Assembly: GCA_946614255.1 (NCBI GenBank)
Contig: CAMOGS010000020.1
Location: forward strand, 35,490-99,489
Direction: 5' to 3'
Length of the DNA: 64,000 nt
DNA from: UBA3871 sp002392265
GTDB taxonomy: Bacteria > Bacillota > Clostridia > Peptostreptococcales > Anaerovoracaceae
Shown here: piece by piece, positions 33,309 through 40,932 of the stretch
Layout of the letters: every line of letters starts with the position of its first letter
Position numbering within the stretch: position 1 is the stretch's first letter
Notes under the pieces: generated by a model
What the model was told of the DNA's origin: nothing
Databases searched by the model: none
Seen by the model: the letters and a program-made list of their open reading frames with translations, nothing else
Made by a program: the position numbers and the translations under genes

Positions 33309-33755
33309 TTAATATTTTACATCTGCGCTGCTTTCTGAAATTGTTTCAACTAAGGTTCTACCCGCATAACACTTAATTGTTGCGTTTAAACGATATGTCC
33401 CCTTCACAGATAACTTGCATGAGTTTGTCCACATGTATTCACCAATTGAGTCAGGATATAATGTTGCGTCCCAGGTTTTAATGGCTGTTGCGTTGCCTTT
33501 GCGTGAAAGTGTTACATTTATAACTACGCGATCTATATTCTTTGTGGCTTTAGGGACAACGCGCAAATTTGCATCAGCGCTTGAACCTACAATGCTCAAA
33601 CCAACTTTTGCACTTGACACACTAACATACTGCACCGAAGCTCCGCCTGGGTAGTTTGCCTGCTGAGCCGGGGGGACATTCCCTGCAAACGCGACGGTTG
33701 CGGACCCTATGACTAAAATCAGTACTAATATGCAAGATAAAATTCTCTTACTCAT
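33309..33755 (-). CDS. Small secreted beta-rich protein of unknown function
   Basis: 148 aa. Signal peptide of ~24 residues ending ATVAFAG, then a beta-rich domain of about 120 residues (VVINVTLSRKG, WDATLYPD, GTYRLNATIKCYAGRTLVETISESSADVKY). The pattern resembles small secreted Ig/C2-like sandwich proteins of Firmicutes, but I cannot name a family. AAAGGAGAATAG precedes the start. Last gene of the minus-strand half of the ECF cassette. Confidence 0.7.
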   Translation of the reverse strand: MSKRILSCILVLILVIGSATVAFAGNVPPAQQANYPGGASVQYVSVSSAKVGLSIVGSSADANLRVVPKATKNIDRVVINVTLSRKGNATAIKTWDATLYPDSIGEYMWTNSCKLSVKGTYRLNATIKCYAGRTLVETISESSADVKY

Positions 33756-33779
33756 TTCTATTCTCCTTTAAGCTATCTA

Positions 33780-34769
33780 TTATTCTATTGTTTCTTCAAT
33801 TTCACTATTCTCTTCTTCGATAGTGTATATTTCCATTAATACCTCTTCAATTTTTCCCACATTTGGGTAAACATAATACGGTGGTTTCGGGTCTGTATCT
33901 ACCGGCAAGGTATATGTCCTTATGTCTTCGCTCGTAATTCCTGATGCCTTCCCCGCAAAATAAAGCATTGTTTTCAGTTTCATATCTGAAGTCAGGTTAT
34001 CATAAACGGTTGTCGCTATCTTTGGCAAGTCGAAGCCGAGACATTGCTTGAAAGCATTTACCATAAACTGCTGCTGCGCCTTAACTCGTCCCATATCGCC
34101 TTCTGGATAGCTTTTGAAACCCGAGTCCTTGTTTGCGTGTCTGAAACGCAAAAACTGCACAGACTGTTCACCGTTAAGCACTTGATGCCCCTCAGGGATA
34201 TCTATGTGCAGTGGCGGAGTATCGTAAGGATCGTCGTACTTCATACGGAAAGGTATGTCCATAGGGACACCGCCCATAGAGTCTACGATTGTTTTTATCC
34301 CCTCATATTCAACTATTGCGTAATAGTTGATCGGTATGCCGAGAAGTATTTCAGAAACAGCCTTAGCGGTGTTTACCGGGTTCCCTTTGTATGCAGCATT
34401 AAGCTTTTTCTCCGCCTGCGAGTTATAGCCTTCCCTTTTGTAGTAAGTGTCGCGTGGAACGGAAATGATGTCTACATGTGGATGCTCCATATTGAAGCTG
34501 ACGAGCATTATCGTATCCGTTAAATTTCCGTTTACTCCGAGCAGCAACACATTAACCCTGTCATCTTTTGCGAATGCTTCAAAGAAAGGGCTGTCTTCAT
34601 CAACAAGGTAGTCAAGCTCAAGCTCTCCCGCAAGGATATGAGCGTCTTCTCCTCCGGGATTCAGATTCAGAATCCTAATTGCCGTAAAGAGTAATGTAAA
34701 AATGGTAACAAATATAATTAACGACGGAATAAACGTGCGAAAGAAAAGCCGTTTCTCTTTTTTATTCAA
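33780..34769 (-). CDS. LytR-CpsA-Psr family protein
   Basis: 329 aa. A membrane anchor (residues ~9-33) is followed by the LCP domain: VNVLLLGVNGNLTDTIMLVSFN, DIISVPRDTYY, YYAIVEYEGIKTIVDSMGGVPMDIPF, LNGEQSVQFLRFRHANKDS and GDMGRVKAQQQFM. Conserved Asp/Arg residues of the phosphotransferase site are present. LCP enzymes move glycopolymers from undecaprenyl carriers to peptidoglycan, a frequent target of envelope-stress ECF sigma factors. Starts at TTG 34769 with GGGAGGTT upstream, immediately after a 7-bp hairpin (34781-34797). Confidence 0.92.
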   Translation of the reverse strand: MNKKEKRLFFRTFIPSLIIFVTIFTLLFTAIRILNLNPGGEDAHILAGELELDYLVDEDSPFFEAFAKDDRVNVLLLGVNGNLTDTIMLVSFNMEHPHVDIISVPRDTYYKREGYNSQAEKKLNAAYKGNPVNTAKAVSEILLGIPINYYAIVEYEGIKTIVDSMGGVPMDIPFRMKYDDPYDTPPLHIDIPEGHQVLNGEQSVQFLRFRHANKDSGFKSYPEGDMGRVKAQQQFMVNAFKQCLGFDLPKIATTVYDNLTSDMKLKTMLYFAGKASGITSEDIRTYTLPVDTDPKPPYYVYPNVGKIEEVLMEIYTIEEENSEIEETIE

Positions 34770-34828
34770 AATAACCTCCCGGCGGATGCAATCCGCCTTT
34801 GTGAAAATGATTCCATTGATAAGAACCT

Positions 34829-35308
34829 TTAAGTGTCGCAGGTGTAGTAGTAAATTACATCCCCTATCTCATCATAGATGCATATTGAAAAATTAAAGGG
34901 CTCATATCCTACACTTGTATTTCCGCGATCAACATATTTCCACTTGCCTGATGTGACTTTCGGCATTCCGATTCTATCTGCGGCTGAATGAACTTCACCA
35001 TTGTGCCCATATATAAGCCCATTGATTCGAGGTGGCAGCGGCAAGCTTTCCCATTCTTCAAGTGATGTTCTGTCATCACCCGTAAATTTTGCAGAATACA
35101 ACCTCTCGCCATCAATTGGAAAGCCGCCATAACTGTCATACATCTTTTCCATGGATAATTTGGCGCTCCAATTTATGTCGAAATGCCATTTAAATTCGTA
35201 TTCATCCCACGGGGAAAAAATTGTAGCAATAACCAATGCGATTAAAAGCAAGCCGCATATCAAAATAATTATTAAATGTTTCTTTTTATTATTCCTTAAA
35301 ATATACAT
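34829..35308 (-). CDS. Membrane-anchored protein of unknown function
   Basis: 159 aa. A basic N-terminus (MYILRNNKKKH) and one membrane helix (~12-32) precede an outer domain rich in Trp and Tyr. No motif recognised; no family assigned. Its start lies inside the end of the gene at 35289 (20-base overlap), so the two are translated together. Confidence 0.65.
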   Translation of the reverse strand: MYILRNNKKKHLIIILICGLLLIALVIATIFSPWDEYEFKWHFDINWSAKLSMEKMYDSYGGFPIDGERLYSAKFTGDDRTSLEEWESLPLPPRINGLIYGHNGEVHSAADRIGMPKVTSGKWKYVDRGNTSVGYEPFNFSICIYDEIGDVIYYYTCDT

Positions 35309-36017
35309 TTATTTCCACCGGATTTAGCACATGCGTATTTTGGAAAAGCCATGCCCAGTTGTTTACTGCGTCTACAAAAATATCCCCGTCGTACCATTGA
35401 AGTTCAAAATCGAAAAGGTCATATACATGCGTCCTATATTCTGCGACATATTTCCCTATCGTTATAGTTGCATTATGCAAAGCAAAGAATAAATCGGCGT
35501 TGTCGCCTTTTGTGAAGGTTATTTCTTCTCGAATTGTCATGTTTCCACTGCTTTTTAATTTTTTTAGGTATTTTTTGTATGCTGATGTGGCAACGATCTT
35601 GTTTCTGAACAACCCGTCGCAATTTGCATTTTCTTCATAACTAATACCCAAAACTGAATGCTCAACCGCTTTAGCAGCGCATGGATATCCTTTTAGCTTT
35701 GCAATCTGAGCAGCGGCAAGCCAAGCGGCTTTTAACTCAAGAATTTCTGTGGTTGGATTAACGACGCTGTGAAGTACTGTCTTTGAATTACTTTTTCTAT
35801 ATACCTCGTCAATGTAGGCGTTGAGTTCAGGGATACTCATCCCTTCGAAACTATTAAGTGCATTTATTAATTCTTTTTCGTTCTGTTTTACAACTGAATC
35901 TGACGTTTGCGCAATAAATGAGGTCTCGTTTGTTGCAAAAGACAATTCAACGTTACCTAGTACCAGTATAAAAGAAAGGCAGAGTGTTGCCAATACATAT
36001 ATTTTTCTCTTTTTCAT
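35289..36017 (-). CDS. Secreted protein of unknown function
   Basis: 242 aa. Signal peptide of ~29 residues (MKKRKIYVLATLCLSFILVLG..., cut after SFAT), then a helical N-terminal half (SFEGMSIPELNAYIDEVYRKS, LELKAAWLAAAQIAKLKGYPCAAKAVEHSV) and a beta-rich, aromatic C-terminal half. Not recognised. First gene of the minus-strand transcript beginning at the right-hand ECF-type promoter, so a probable target of the cassette's sigma factor. AGGAGG precedes the start. Confidence 0.68.
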   Translation of the reverse strand: MKKRKIYVLATLCLSFILVLGNVELSFATNETSFIAQTSDSVVKQNEKELINALNSFEGMSIPELNAYIDEVYRKSNSKTVLHSVVNPTTEILELKAAWLAAAQIAKLKGYPCAAKAVEHSVLGISYEENANCDGLFRNKIVATSAYKKYLKKLKSSGNMTIREEITFTKGDNADLFFALHNATITIGKYVAEYRTHVYDLFDFELQWYDGDIFVDAVNNWAWLFQNTHVLNPVEINVYFKE

Positions 36018-36149
36018 TTTTCCTCCTGTTAGCTATATTCTTTACCTAATAGTTTATGCGAGTTTATACAAGTAATCTACACAATCAAAAGCATCACCTC
36101 CTTCGAAAAAATCTTTGCATATTTAGTGCCCTACTTTCCCCTTCATATA

Positions 36150-36179
36150 TAAGACGTTTTAACACCTACTTTTGTGACA
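36150..36179 (-). promoter_or_regulatory. Putative ECF-sigma promoter, mirror copy
   Basis: On the minus strand: TGTCACA (36179-36173), 16-base spacer, CGTCTTA (36156-36150). It drives the four-gene minus-strand operon starting at 36017, with a leader of about 130 bases, similar in length to that at the left end. Confidence 0.65.
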
Positions 36180-36231
36180 GGAATTCTGCGACTTTTTTAA
36201 AACAATCAAAAAAGGGCCTGCTTTTTGCCCC

Positions 36232-36264
36232 AAAAAATAACTTGCGGCGCATTCCGCACCGCAA
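36232..36264 (-). terminator. Terminator inside the right inverted repeat
   Basis: Minus strand: TTGCGGTGC, loop GGAAT, GCGCCGCAA, then GTTATTTTTT. Ends the trmO transcript, whose stop is at 36318. Confidence 0.8.
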
Positions 36265-36317
36265 GGTTATGCTATCTGTTATTCAAATTAATCCAAAACG
36301 CTAATGCCTCAGCTCCT

Positions 36318-36980
36318 TCATATCACATGAAGTACGCCGTTTTCCACTCTAAAATGTATGTCGCAGCCCGCGAAGCGGATTCCGTAGATGCGGGCCGGAT
36401 CATCCTGATAAGCGGGGCGCGGGTCCTGGGACAGGACGCCCGTCAGGGCCGGCAGCTTTGATGCCGGGAGCCCCGCGGGTACTGTGTCGTAGACGACTTT
36501 CAGGAGCCCGGAATCCGGTGGAGCTGCGAAGCCGGTTTTCGCCTCCACTACAGCATCGCTGTAAGGCACATATGGCTTTATATCGTAAATAGGCGTCCCG
36601 TCCACCATGTCAGCACCAAGCACATGAAGCACCGGTGCGCCTGACTCTCCCTCGTATGTGACCGATTCGAGCCGCACTACGGAAAGCCCCACAGGATTCG
36701 GCCTGAAGGGCGACCTCGTTGCAAAGACTCCGCGCCTTTCATTTCCGCCAAGCCGAGGCGGGCGCACGGTCGCTGACCAGCCCTCACGGAAATTCTCCGA
36801 AAAGCCCCATATCAGCCAAATATGCGAATACTCTTCAAGCCCCCGAAAAGCATCGGGATTTCGAAACTCCGGTTCAAAGCTAATCGTCCCCGTAAGCTCC
36901 GGCACAATGCCGCTTTGCCGCGGTACGCCGAACTTTTCATCAAAATCTGTATGTATTGTTGCAATTTGCTTCATTTCCAT
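36318..36980 (-). CDS. tRNA (adenine(37)-N6)-methyltransferase TrmO / TsaA-domain protein
   Basis: 220 aa. The family methylates t6A37 to m6t6A in certain tRNAs with SAM. Motifs: MKQIATIHTDFDEKFGVPRQSG, YSHIWLIWGFSEN, GVFATRSPFRPNPVGLSVVRL, and DGTPIYDIKPYVPYSDA. The C-terminal extension of the enzyme is also present. Start ATG at 36980, 12 bases after the aminotransferase stop; a longer frame exists inside that gene but is not needed. Confidence 0.9.
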   Translation of the reverse strand: MEMKQIATIHTDFDEKFGVPRQSGIVPELTGTISFEPEFRNPDAFRGLEEYSHIWLIWGFSENFREGWSATVRPPRLGGNERRGVFATRSPFRPNPVGLSVVRLESVTYEGESGAPVLHVLGADMVDGTPIYDIKPYVPYSDAVVEAKTGFAAPPDSGLLKVVYDTVPAGLPASKLPALTGVLSQDPRPAYQDDPARIYGIRFAGCDIHFRVENGVLHVI

Positions 36981-36991
36981 GCCGGTTTGCC

Positions 36992-38152
36992 TTATCTTTC
37001 CATCTTGTGAATCCCCTCGAGGCGATTCAGTGCGTCTGTCAGCACCGCCTCGGACTTTGCAAAGTGCAGGCGAATCAGGTGATTTACAGGCTCGCGGAAA
37101 AAGCTTGAGCCCGGAACCGCGCCGATTCCGACCTTGCGCGCCAGATCTTCGCAAAATTCCAGATCGTTCTCGTACTTGTAGCGAGAAATGTCCAGCAGCA
37201 CATAATATGCGCCCTCCGGATTTGTGTGGTCTATGCCGATGCGGTCGAGTCCGTCCAAAAAGAACTTGCGCCGTTTTGCATAGTCAGCCAGAAAGTCGCG
37301 ATAGTAGTCGTCGCCAAAGCGAAGCCCCACAACCGCAGCTTCCTGCATCGGCCCGCTCGCGGAAATAGTCAGGAAGTCGTGGACCTTCTTTATCGTTTCG
37401 GTGATGGACTCCGGTGCGATGGTGTAGCCCAGCCTCCAGCCCGTCATCGAGTAAGTCTTTGACAGTGAGCCGCACGATATTGTCCTCTCCCACATGCCCG
37501 GCAGCGTCGAGAAGTAAGTGTGCTTCATCGGCTCGAAAACCAGATGCTCGTAAACCTCATCGGTAATGACGTAGGTGTCGTGCTTTTCCGCAAGAGCGGC
37601 GATGAATTCCAGCTCACTGCGGGTGAAAACCTTGCCGCACGGGTTGTTCGGATTGCAGAGAATGATGGCCTTCGGGTTTTGCGCGAAAGCTGCCTCGAGA
37701 TCGGCTTCGCGAAATTTGAAATCAGGCGGAATCAGCGGCACGAAGATCGGCTCCGCGCCCGAGAGAATCGTGTCTGCACGGTAATTTTCATAGAAAGGCG
37801 AGAAAAGGACGACCTTTTCTCCCGGATTTACGACGGTCATTGTTGCAGCTATCATGGCTTCGGTGCCGCCGCAGGTTACAACGACCTCTGTTTCGGGGTC
37901 GATCTTCAGTCCCGTGAAATGCTCCTGCTTTGCAGCGAGCGCTTCGCGGAAATTTTTTGCCCCGAAGGTAATCGGATATTGGTGCACCGGCTCGTTTTTA
38001 AGCTCTGCGAGGCGGTCTAATATCGCCTGCGGAGGGTTGCTGTCGGGGAAGCCCTGCGACAGATTCAGTGCGCCGTATTTGTTTGAAATGCGCGTCATGC
38101 GTCTGATAACCGAGTCGGTAAAGTGATTTGTGCGTTCGGATAATGGTTTCAT
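36992..38152 (-). CDS. Class I/II PLP aminotransferase
   Basis: 386-aa fold-type I aminotransferase: NLSQGFPDSNPPQAIL near the start, NNPCGKVFT, VITDEVYEHLVFE, the PLP-lysine motif CGSLSKTYSMTGWRLGY (~residue 235) and a C-terminal LIRLHFAKSE with the carboxylate arginine. It resembles MtnE/kynurenine- and glutamine-transaminase-like enzymes; exact substrate unresolved. Start ATG at 38152 follows GGAGAAAG; the frame continues upstream but crosses a terminator. Likely co-transcribed with trmO. Confidence 0.9.
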   Translation of the reverse strand: MKPLSERTNHFTDSVIRRMTRISNKYGALNLSQGFPDSNPPQAILDRLAELKNEPVHQYPITFGAKNFREALAAKQEHFTGLKIDPETEVVVTCGGTEAMIAATMTVVNPGEKVVLFSPFYENYRADTILSGAEPIFVPLIPPDFKFREADLEAAFAQNPKAIILCNPNNPCGKVFTRSELEFIAALAEKHDTYVITDEVYEHLVFEPMKHTYFSTLPGMWERTISCGSLSKTYSMTGWRLGYTIAPESITETIKKVHDFLTISASGPMQEAAVVGLRFGDDYYRDFLADYAKRRKFFLDGLDRIGIDHTNPEGAYYVLLDISRYKYENDLEFCEDLARKVGIGAVPGSSFFREPVNHLIRLHFAKSEAVLTDALNRLEGIHKMER

Positions 38153-38165
38153 AAATCTTTCTCCA

Positions 38166-38205
38166 TTAAAAATATCTTCATTGCCTGTAACGGCAATGAA
38201 GATAT
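38166..38205 (-). terminator. Terminator of the amino-acid ABC operon
   Basis: A perfect 14-bp stem (38172-38185 with 38192-38205) with a 6-base loop, followed on the minus strand by TTTTTAA. It begins 36 bases after the ATPase gene stop. Confidence 0.85.
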
Positions 38206-38232
38206 TATACTGCGAAATACTATTTTTGTCTA
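38204..38232 (-). promoter_or_regulatory. Promoter of the aminotransferase-trmO genes
   Basis: Minus strand: TAGACA (38232-38227), 17-nt spacer, TATAAT (38209-38204). The predicted start falls inside the terminator stem, so a new transcript would begin within the hairpin and not form it fully. Confidence 0.55.
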
Positions 38233-38241
38233 ATACAGCGC

Positions 38242-38967
38242 CTAATACAGCACCTTGCTGAGAAATTCCTGCGTCCTCGGATTCTGCGGATGTGAAAGCA
38301 GCTCTTCGGGAGAACCGCTCTCTGCGATGATGCCTCCGTCCATAAAGAGGATGCGGTCTGAAACCTCGCGTGCAAAGCCCATTTCGTGCGTTACGATGAC
38401 CGATGTCATACCGGCCTTTACGAGACACTTTATTACCTCGAGGACCTCGCCGACCATTTCCGGATCGAGCGCCGATGTGGGCTCGTCGAAAAGCATTACG
38501 TCAGGCTCCATTGCAAGCGCACGAACTATCGCAATACGCTGCTTCTGCCCGCCGGAAAGCTTTCTCGGGTATTCATTGATTTTATCGTACAGGCCGACCT
38601 TGTTTAATAGCTCGGCTGCCTGTTCATCCGCCTCTGCAGGTGTCTTTTTCTTTAAAAGGACCGGCGCCAGCGTCAGGTTTTCCTTGACCGACAGATGTGG
38701 AAAGAGGTTAAAGTGCTGGAAGACCATGCCCATCTTCTGGCGATGAACATTGATGTCCACATCCGCCTCGGTAATGTCGGTGCCCTCAAAGAATATATGC
38801 CCCGATTCCGGAGTCTCCAGCATGTTGAGGCAGCGCAGGAATGTGCTCTTTCCGCCGCCCGAAGGCCCGATGACCGATACGACCTCGCCCTTTTTTATAT
38901 GCTCGTCCACGCCGCAAAGAACGTGGAGGTCGCCAAACCATTTGTTTAATCCTACCGTTTTAATCAT
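38242..38967 (-). CDS. Polar amino-acid ABC transporter ATP-binding protein
   Basis: GlnQ/ArtP-type ATPase, 241 aa. Walker A GPSGGGKSTFLRCLN, Q-loop MVFQHFNLFPH, signature LSGGQKQRIAIVRALAMEP, Walker B VMLFDEPTSALDPEM and H-switch VTHEMGFA. Overlaps the permease gene by 8 bases. Confidence 0.95.
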   Translation of the reverse strand: MIKTVGLNKWFGDLHVLCGVDEHIKKGEVVSVIGPSGGGKSTFLRCLNMLETPESGHIFFEGTDITEADVDINVHRQKMGMVFQHFNLFPHLSVKENLTLAPVLLKKKTPAEADEQAAELLNKVGLYDKINEYPRKLSGGQKQRIAIVRALAMEPDVMLFDEPTSALDPEMVGEVLEVIKCLVKAGMTSVIVTHEMGFAREVSDRILFMDGGIIAESGSPEELLSHPQNPRTQEFLSKVLY

Positions 38968-39634
38968 TTGCTCTCAGCCTCCTTTCGAATGCGCAAAGGA
39001 GCCTGTTCAGAATAAATGTGAGAACAAAGTAAATTACGCCCACTATAAAGAGGCATTCCATTGTCAGATAGGTCGTGCCCTTTACCTTCAGGTACGATGT
39101 CATCAGCTCGCCGATAAAGAACGTGCTGGCCAGCGATGTATCCTTTACTATTGTGATGAACTCATTTCCGAGAGCCGGCAGTATAGTCTTTACCGCCTGC
39201 GGAAGCACGATACGCAGCATCGTCTGCGAGGAGGACAGACCCAGGCTGCGCGCGGCTTCCGTCTGCCCGCTGTCGACCGACTGTATGCCTGACCGGAAGA
39301 CTTCCGACACATAAGCGGCAGAGTTTATGATCAGGGCTATTGCTATGCTCACGAAGTCAGACACCGCAAAGGGCAGCAGCTTCGGCACGAGGAAGTAGCC
39401 CACATAGAGCTGCAGGAGCATAGGCGTGCCTCTCACTACCTCCACTATCGCAATGCAAAGCCAGTTCAGCACTTTGAAGCGCGACATACGACCGAGGCAG
39501 AAGAATATGCCCAAGATCGCGCCAAAGAATACAGTTATCACCGACAAAAGGAGCGTGTAGCTGACGCCCGTTACCAGGAACACATCCCAGTAACGGGTCA
39601 TTATTTTTACTATGTTATCAAAGTATTCACTCAT
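38960..39634 (-). CDS. Polar amino-acid ABC transporter permease
   Basis: HisM/GlnP-type permease, 224 aa, with about five membrane helices. The family EAA-type loop is EAARSLGLSSSQTMLRIVLPQAVKTILPALGNEFITIVKDTSL. Two bases separate it from the binding-protein gene. Confidence 0.95.
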   Translation of the reverse strand: MSEYFDNIVKIMTRYWDVFLVTGVSYTLLLSVITVFFGAILGIFFCLGRMSRFKVLNWLCIAIVEVVRGTPMLLQLYVGYFLVPKLLPFAVSDFVSIAIALIINSAAYVSEVFRSGIQSVDSGQTEAARSLGLSSSQTMLRIVLPQAVKTILPALGNEFITIVKDTSLASTFFIGELMTSYLKVKGTTYLTMECLFIVGVIYFVLTFILNRLLCAFERRLRAND

Positions 39635-39636
39635 AA

Positions 39637-40518
39637 TTATTCAGCATTTCCTTCGTCGTCATAAGATACATCTGCTGCTGTGTCGATTCCCGCAAGCTCC
39701 TGAGCCTCGGTGTACCACTGACCGTAGTAGCCGTTTTCATAAGCCTTTGCGAGGCATGCGTTGATTTTTTCAGTGAGTTCGTCGTTCCCCTTCTTTATGA
39801 GGATTACGTTGTTTTCGGATTCCTCGGCTACGTCAAAGAGGAAGCCGGAAAAGCCGATATTGTCGTTGCTTGCAATGATTGCCTTGCCGTTGCCGTGTGC
39901 TACTGCGAGGCCGTCAACGTTGCCGTTTCTGAGAGCTTCAACCGCTGTTCCGACATCGCCGAATTCCTTGATTTTTGTGGAATCAGGCAGCTGGCTTTCG
40001 CAAAGAGCCATCTGGAGCGATGCTGTCTGCGCACCGATTGTAAGTCCCGCAAAGTCGTCTACGCTGTCAAACTGTCCTGCCTTGTCAGCGAGAACGATTA
40101 TGGTCTGCTCTGTTTCGTTGTCGCCTGCATAGTAGTAGTCTGAAAGGTTGAAGTTTTCAGCTCTTTCAGGTGTATATGAATATCCGGAGATAGAGATTTC
40201 AACGTTACCGCTCTGTACTGCAGCCTGGCAGGCGTCAAAGCTCATAGGCTTGATTTCCAGAGTCATGCCGAGCTCGTCTGCGATGAACTTGGCGAGAGTG
40301 ATATCAAATCCAACGTATTGATCCTGGCCCGTCTTTGAAGTGTCAACAAATTCCATTGGGGAGAAGTCAGGGGATACAGCTACCGTCAGAACAGGCTTCT
40401 GGTTTGCCGCATCATTGTCTGCACCGGCATCAGAGCTGCCGCAGGCTGTGAAGCAAGCCACAAAAGCCAGCATGAGAATAAGCGATAAAATAATTGATAA
40501 GGGTTTTTTAGCTTTCAT
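39637..40518 (-). CDS. Polar amino-acid ABC transporter substrate-binding lipoprotein
   Basis: SBP_bac_3 family, 293 aa. Lipoprotein signal ending AFVACFTACGS, with the lipid Cys near residue 26. The mature domain has VAVSPDFSPMEFVD, YVGFDITLAKFIADELG and the LTIGAQTASLQ hinge. Ligand unknown; candidate arginine-type operator boxes upstream hint at a basic amino acid, which would suit a lysine/ornithine fermenter. Confidence 0.93.
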   Translation of the reverse strand: MKAKKPLSIILSLILMLAFVACFTACGSSDAGADNDAANQKPVLTVAVSPDFSPMEFVDTSKTGQDQYVGFDITLAKFIADELGMTLEIKPMSFDACQAAVQSGNVEISISGYSYTPERAENFNLSDYYYAGDNETEQTIIVLADKAGQFDSVDDFAGLTIGAQTASLQMALCESQLPDSTKIKEFGDVGTAVEALRNGNVDGLAVAHGNGKAIIASNDNIGFSGFLFDVAEESENNVILIKKGNDELTEKINACLAKAYENGYYGQWYTEAQELAGIDTAADVSYDDEGNAE

Positions 40519-40591
40519 TGGAGTTTACCTTCTTTCTTTGTTTCTTCTTTTTCTTTGATTTAATTTTCCTTTATGGTAGTTTACTCACTAT

Positions 40592-40749
40592 ATGCATATT
40601 TATACATTTTGATCATTTTGAAAATCTCAATTTGCACGTTAATTCTCGGCGGCATAGCGACTGTATAAAAATTAAACTTTATAACCAAATCTGCAAAAAT
40701 ATGCACACATACCTTTAATACATCAAATAATACTCTTATAATTATGCAA
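40592..40749. promoter_or_regulatory. Candidate ArgR-like operator boxes
   Basis: Imperfect palindromes ATGCATATTTATACAT (40592-40607), TGCAAAAATATGCA (around 40692-40705) and TTATAATTATGCAA (around 40737-40749). The last lies in the promoter spacer and the second just downstream of the start. They resemble ARG boxes (AT-rich, TGCATA-like half-sites), but AT-rich DNA yields such matches by chance. Confidence 0.3.
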
Positions 40750-40755
40750 AGTCAA
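40727..40755 (-). promoter_or_regulatory. Promoter of the amino-acid ABC operon
   Basis: Minus strand: TTGACT (40755-40750), 17-nt spacer, TATTAT (40732-40727). Leaves a leader of about 200 bases before the binding-protein gene. Confidence 0.6.
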
Positions 40756-40859
40756 GAGAAAAGATACAAAAAATTGTACTGAAACTGTTTTTGCAGAAAT
40801 TGCCCTCAGGACCCAAGAAAAATGCGCCCCCGCTTTATCGCGGTAGAGCGAAAACGCAA

Positions 40860-40888
40860 TTGTAAGGCTTGTCGAATTGTGTTATACT
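40860..40888 (+). promoter_or_regulatory. Promoter of the phzF-like gene
   Basis: TTGTAA (40860-40865), 17-nt spacer, TATACT (40883-40888), 44 bases before the start codon. Confidence 0.6.
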
Positions 40889-40932
40889 ACTAAAAGTAAA
40901 CATAAAAAAGCGTATACGGAAAAGGAGACGCA

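Larger units (their letters stand above)
36128..36293 (-). repeat. Right inverted repeat of the ECF cassette
   Basis: Reverse-orientation partner of 30779-30940. Read on the minus strand, it gives a terminator for trmO and then an inward promoter. Confidence 0.9.
40519..40932. other. Intergenic region between the amino-acid ABC operon and phzF
   Basis: AT-rich divergent region with one promoter in each direction and several imperfect TGCATA/TATGCA palindromes. No gene seen. Confidence 0.6.

Noticed and set aside
30779..36293. The inverted repeats as ends of an insertion sequence or composite transposon
   Set aside because: No transposase or recombinase gene lies between or beside them, and each repeat has a complete terminator plus promoter, which explains its conservation.
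38172..38205. 14-bp palindrome as a repressor operator for the aminotransferase
   Set aside because: Its stem-loop plus T-tract on the minus strand, right after the ABC operon, fits an intrinsic terminator better.
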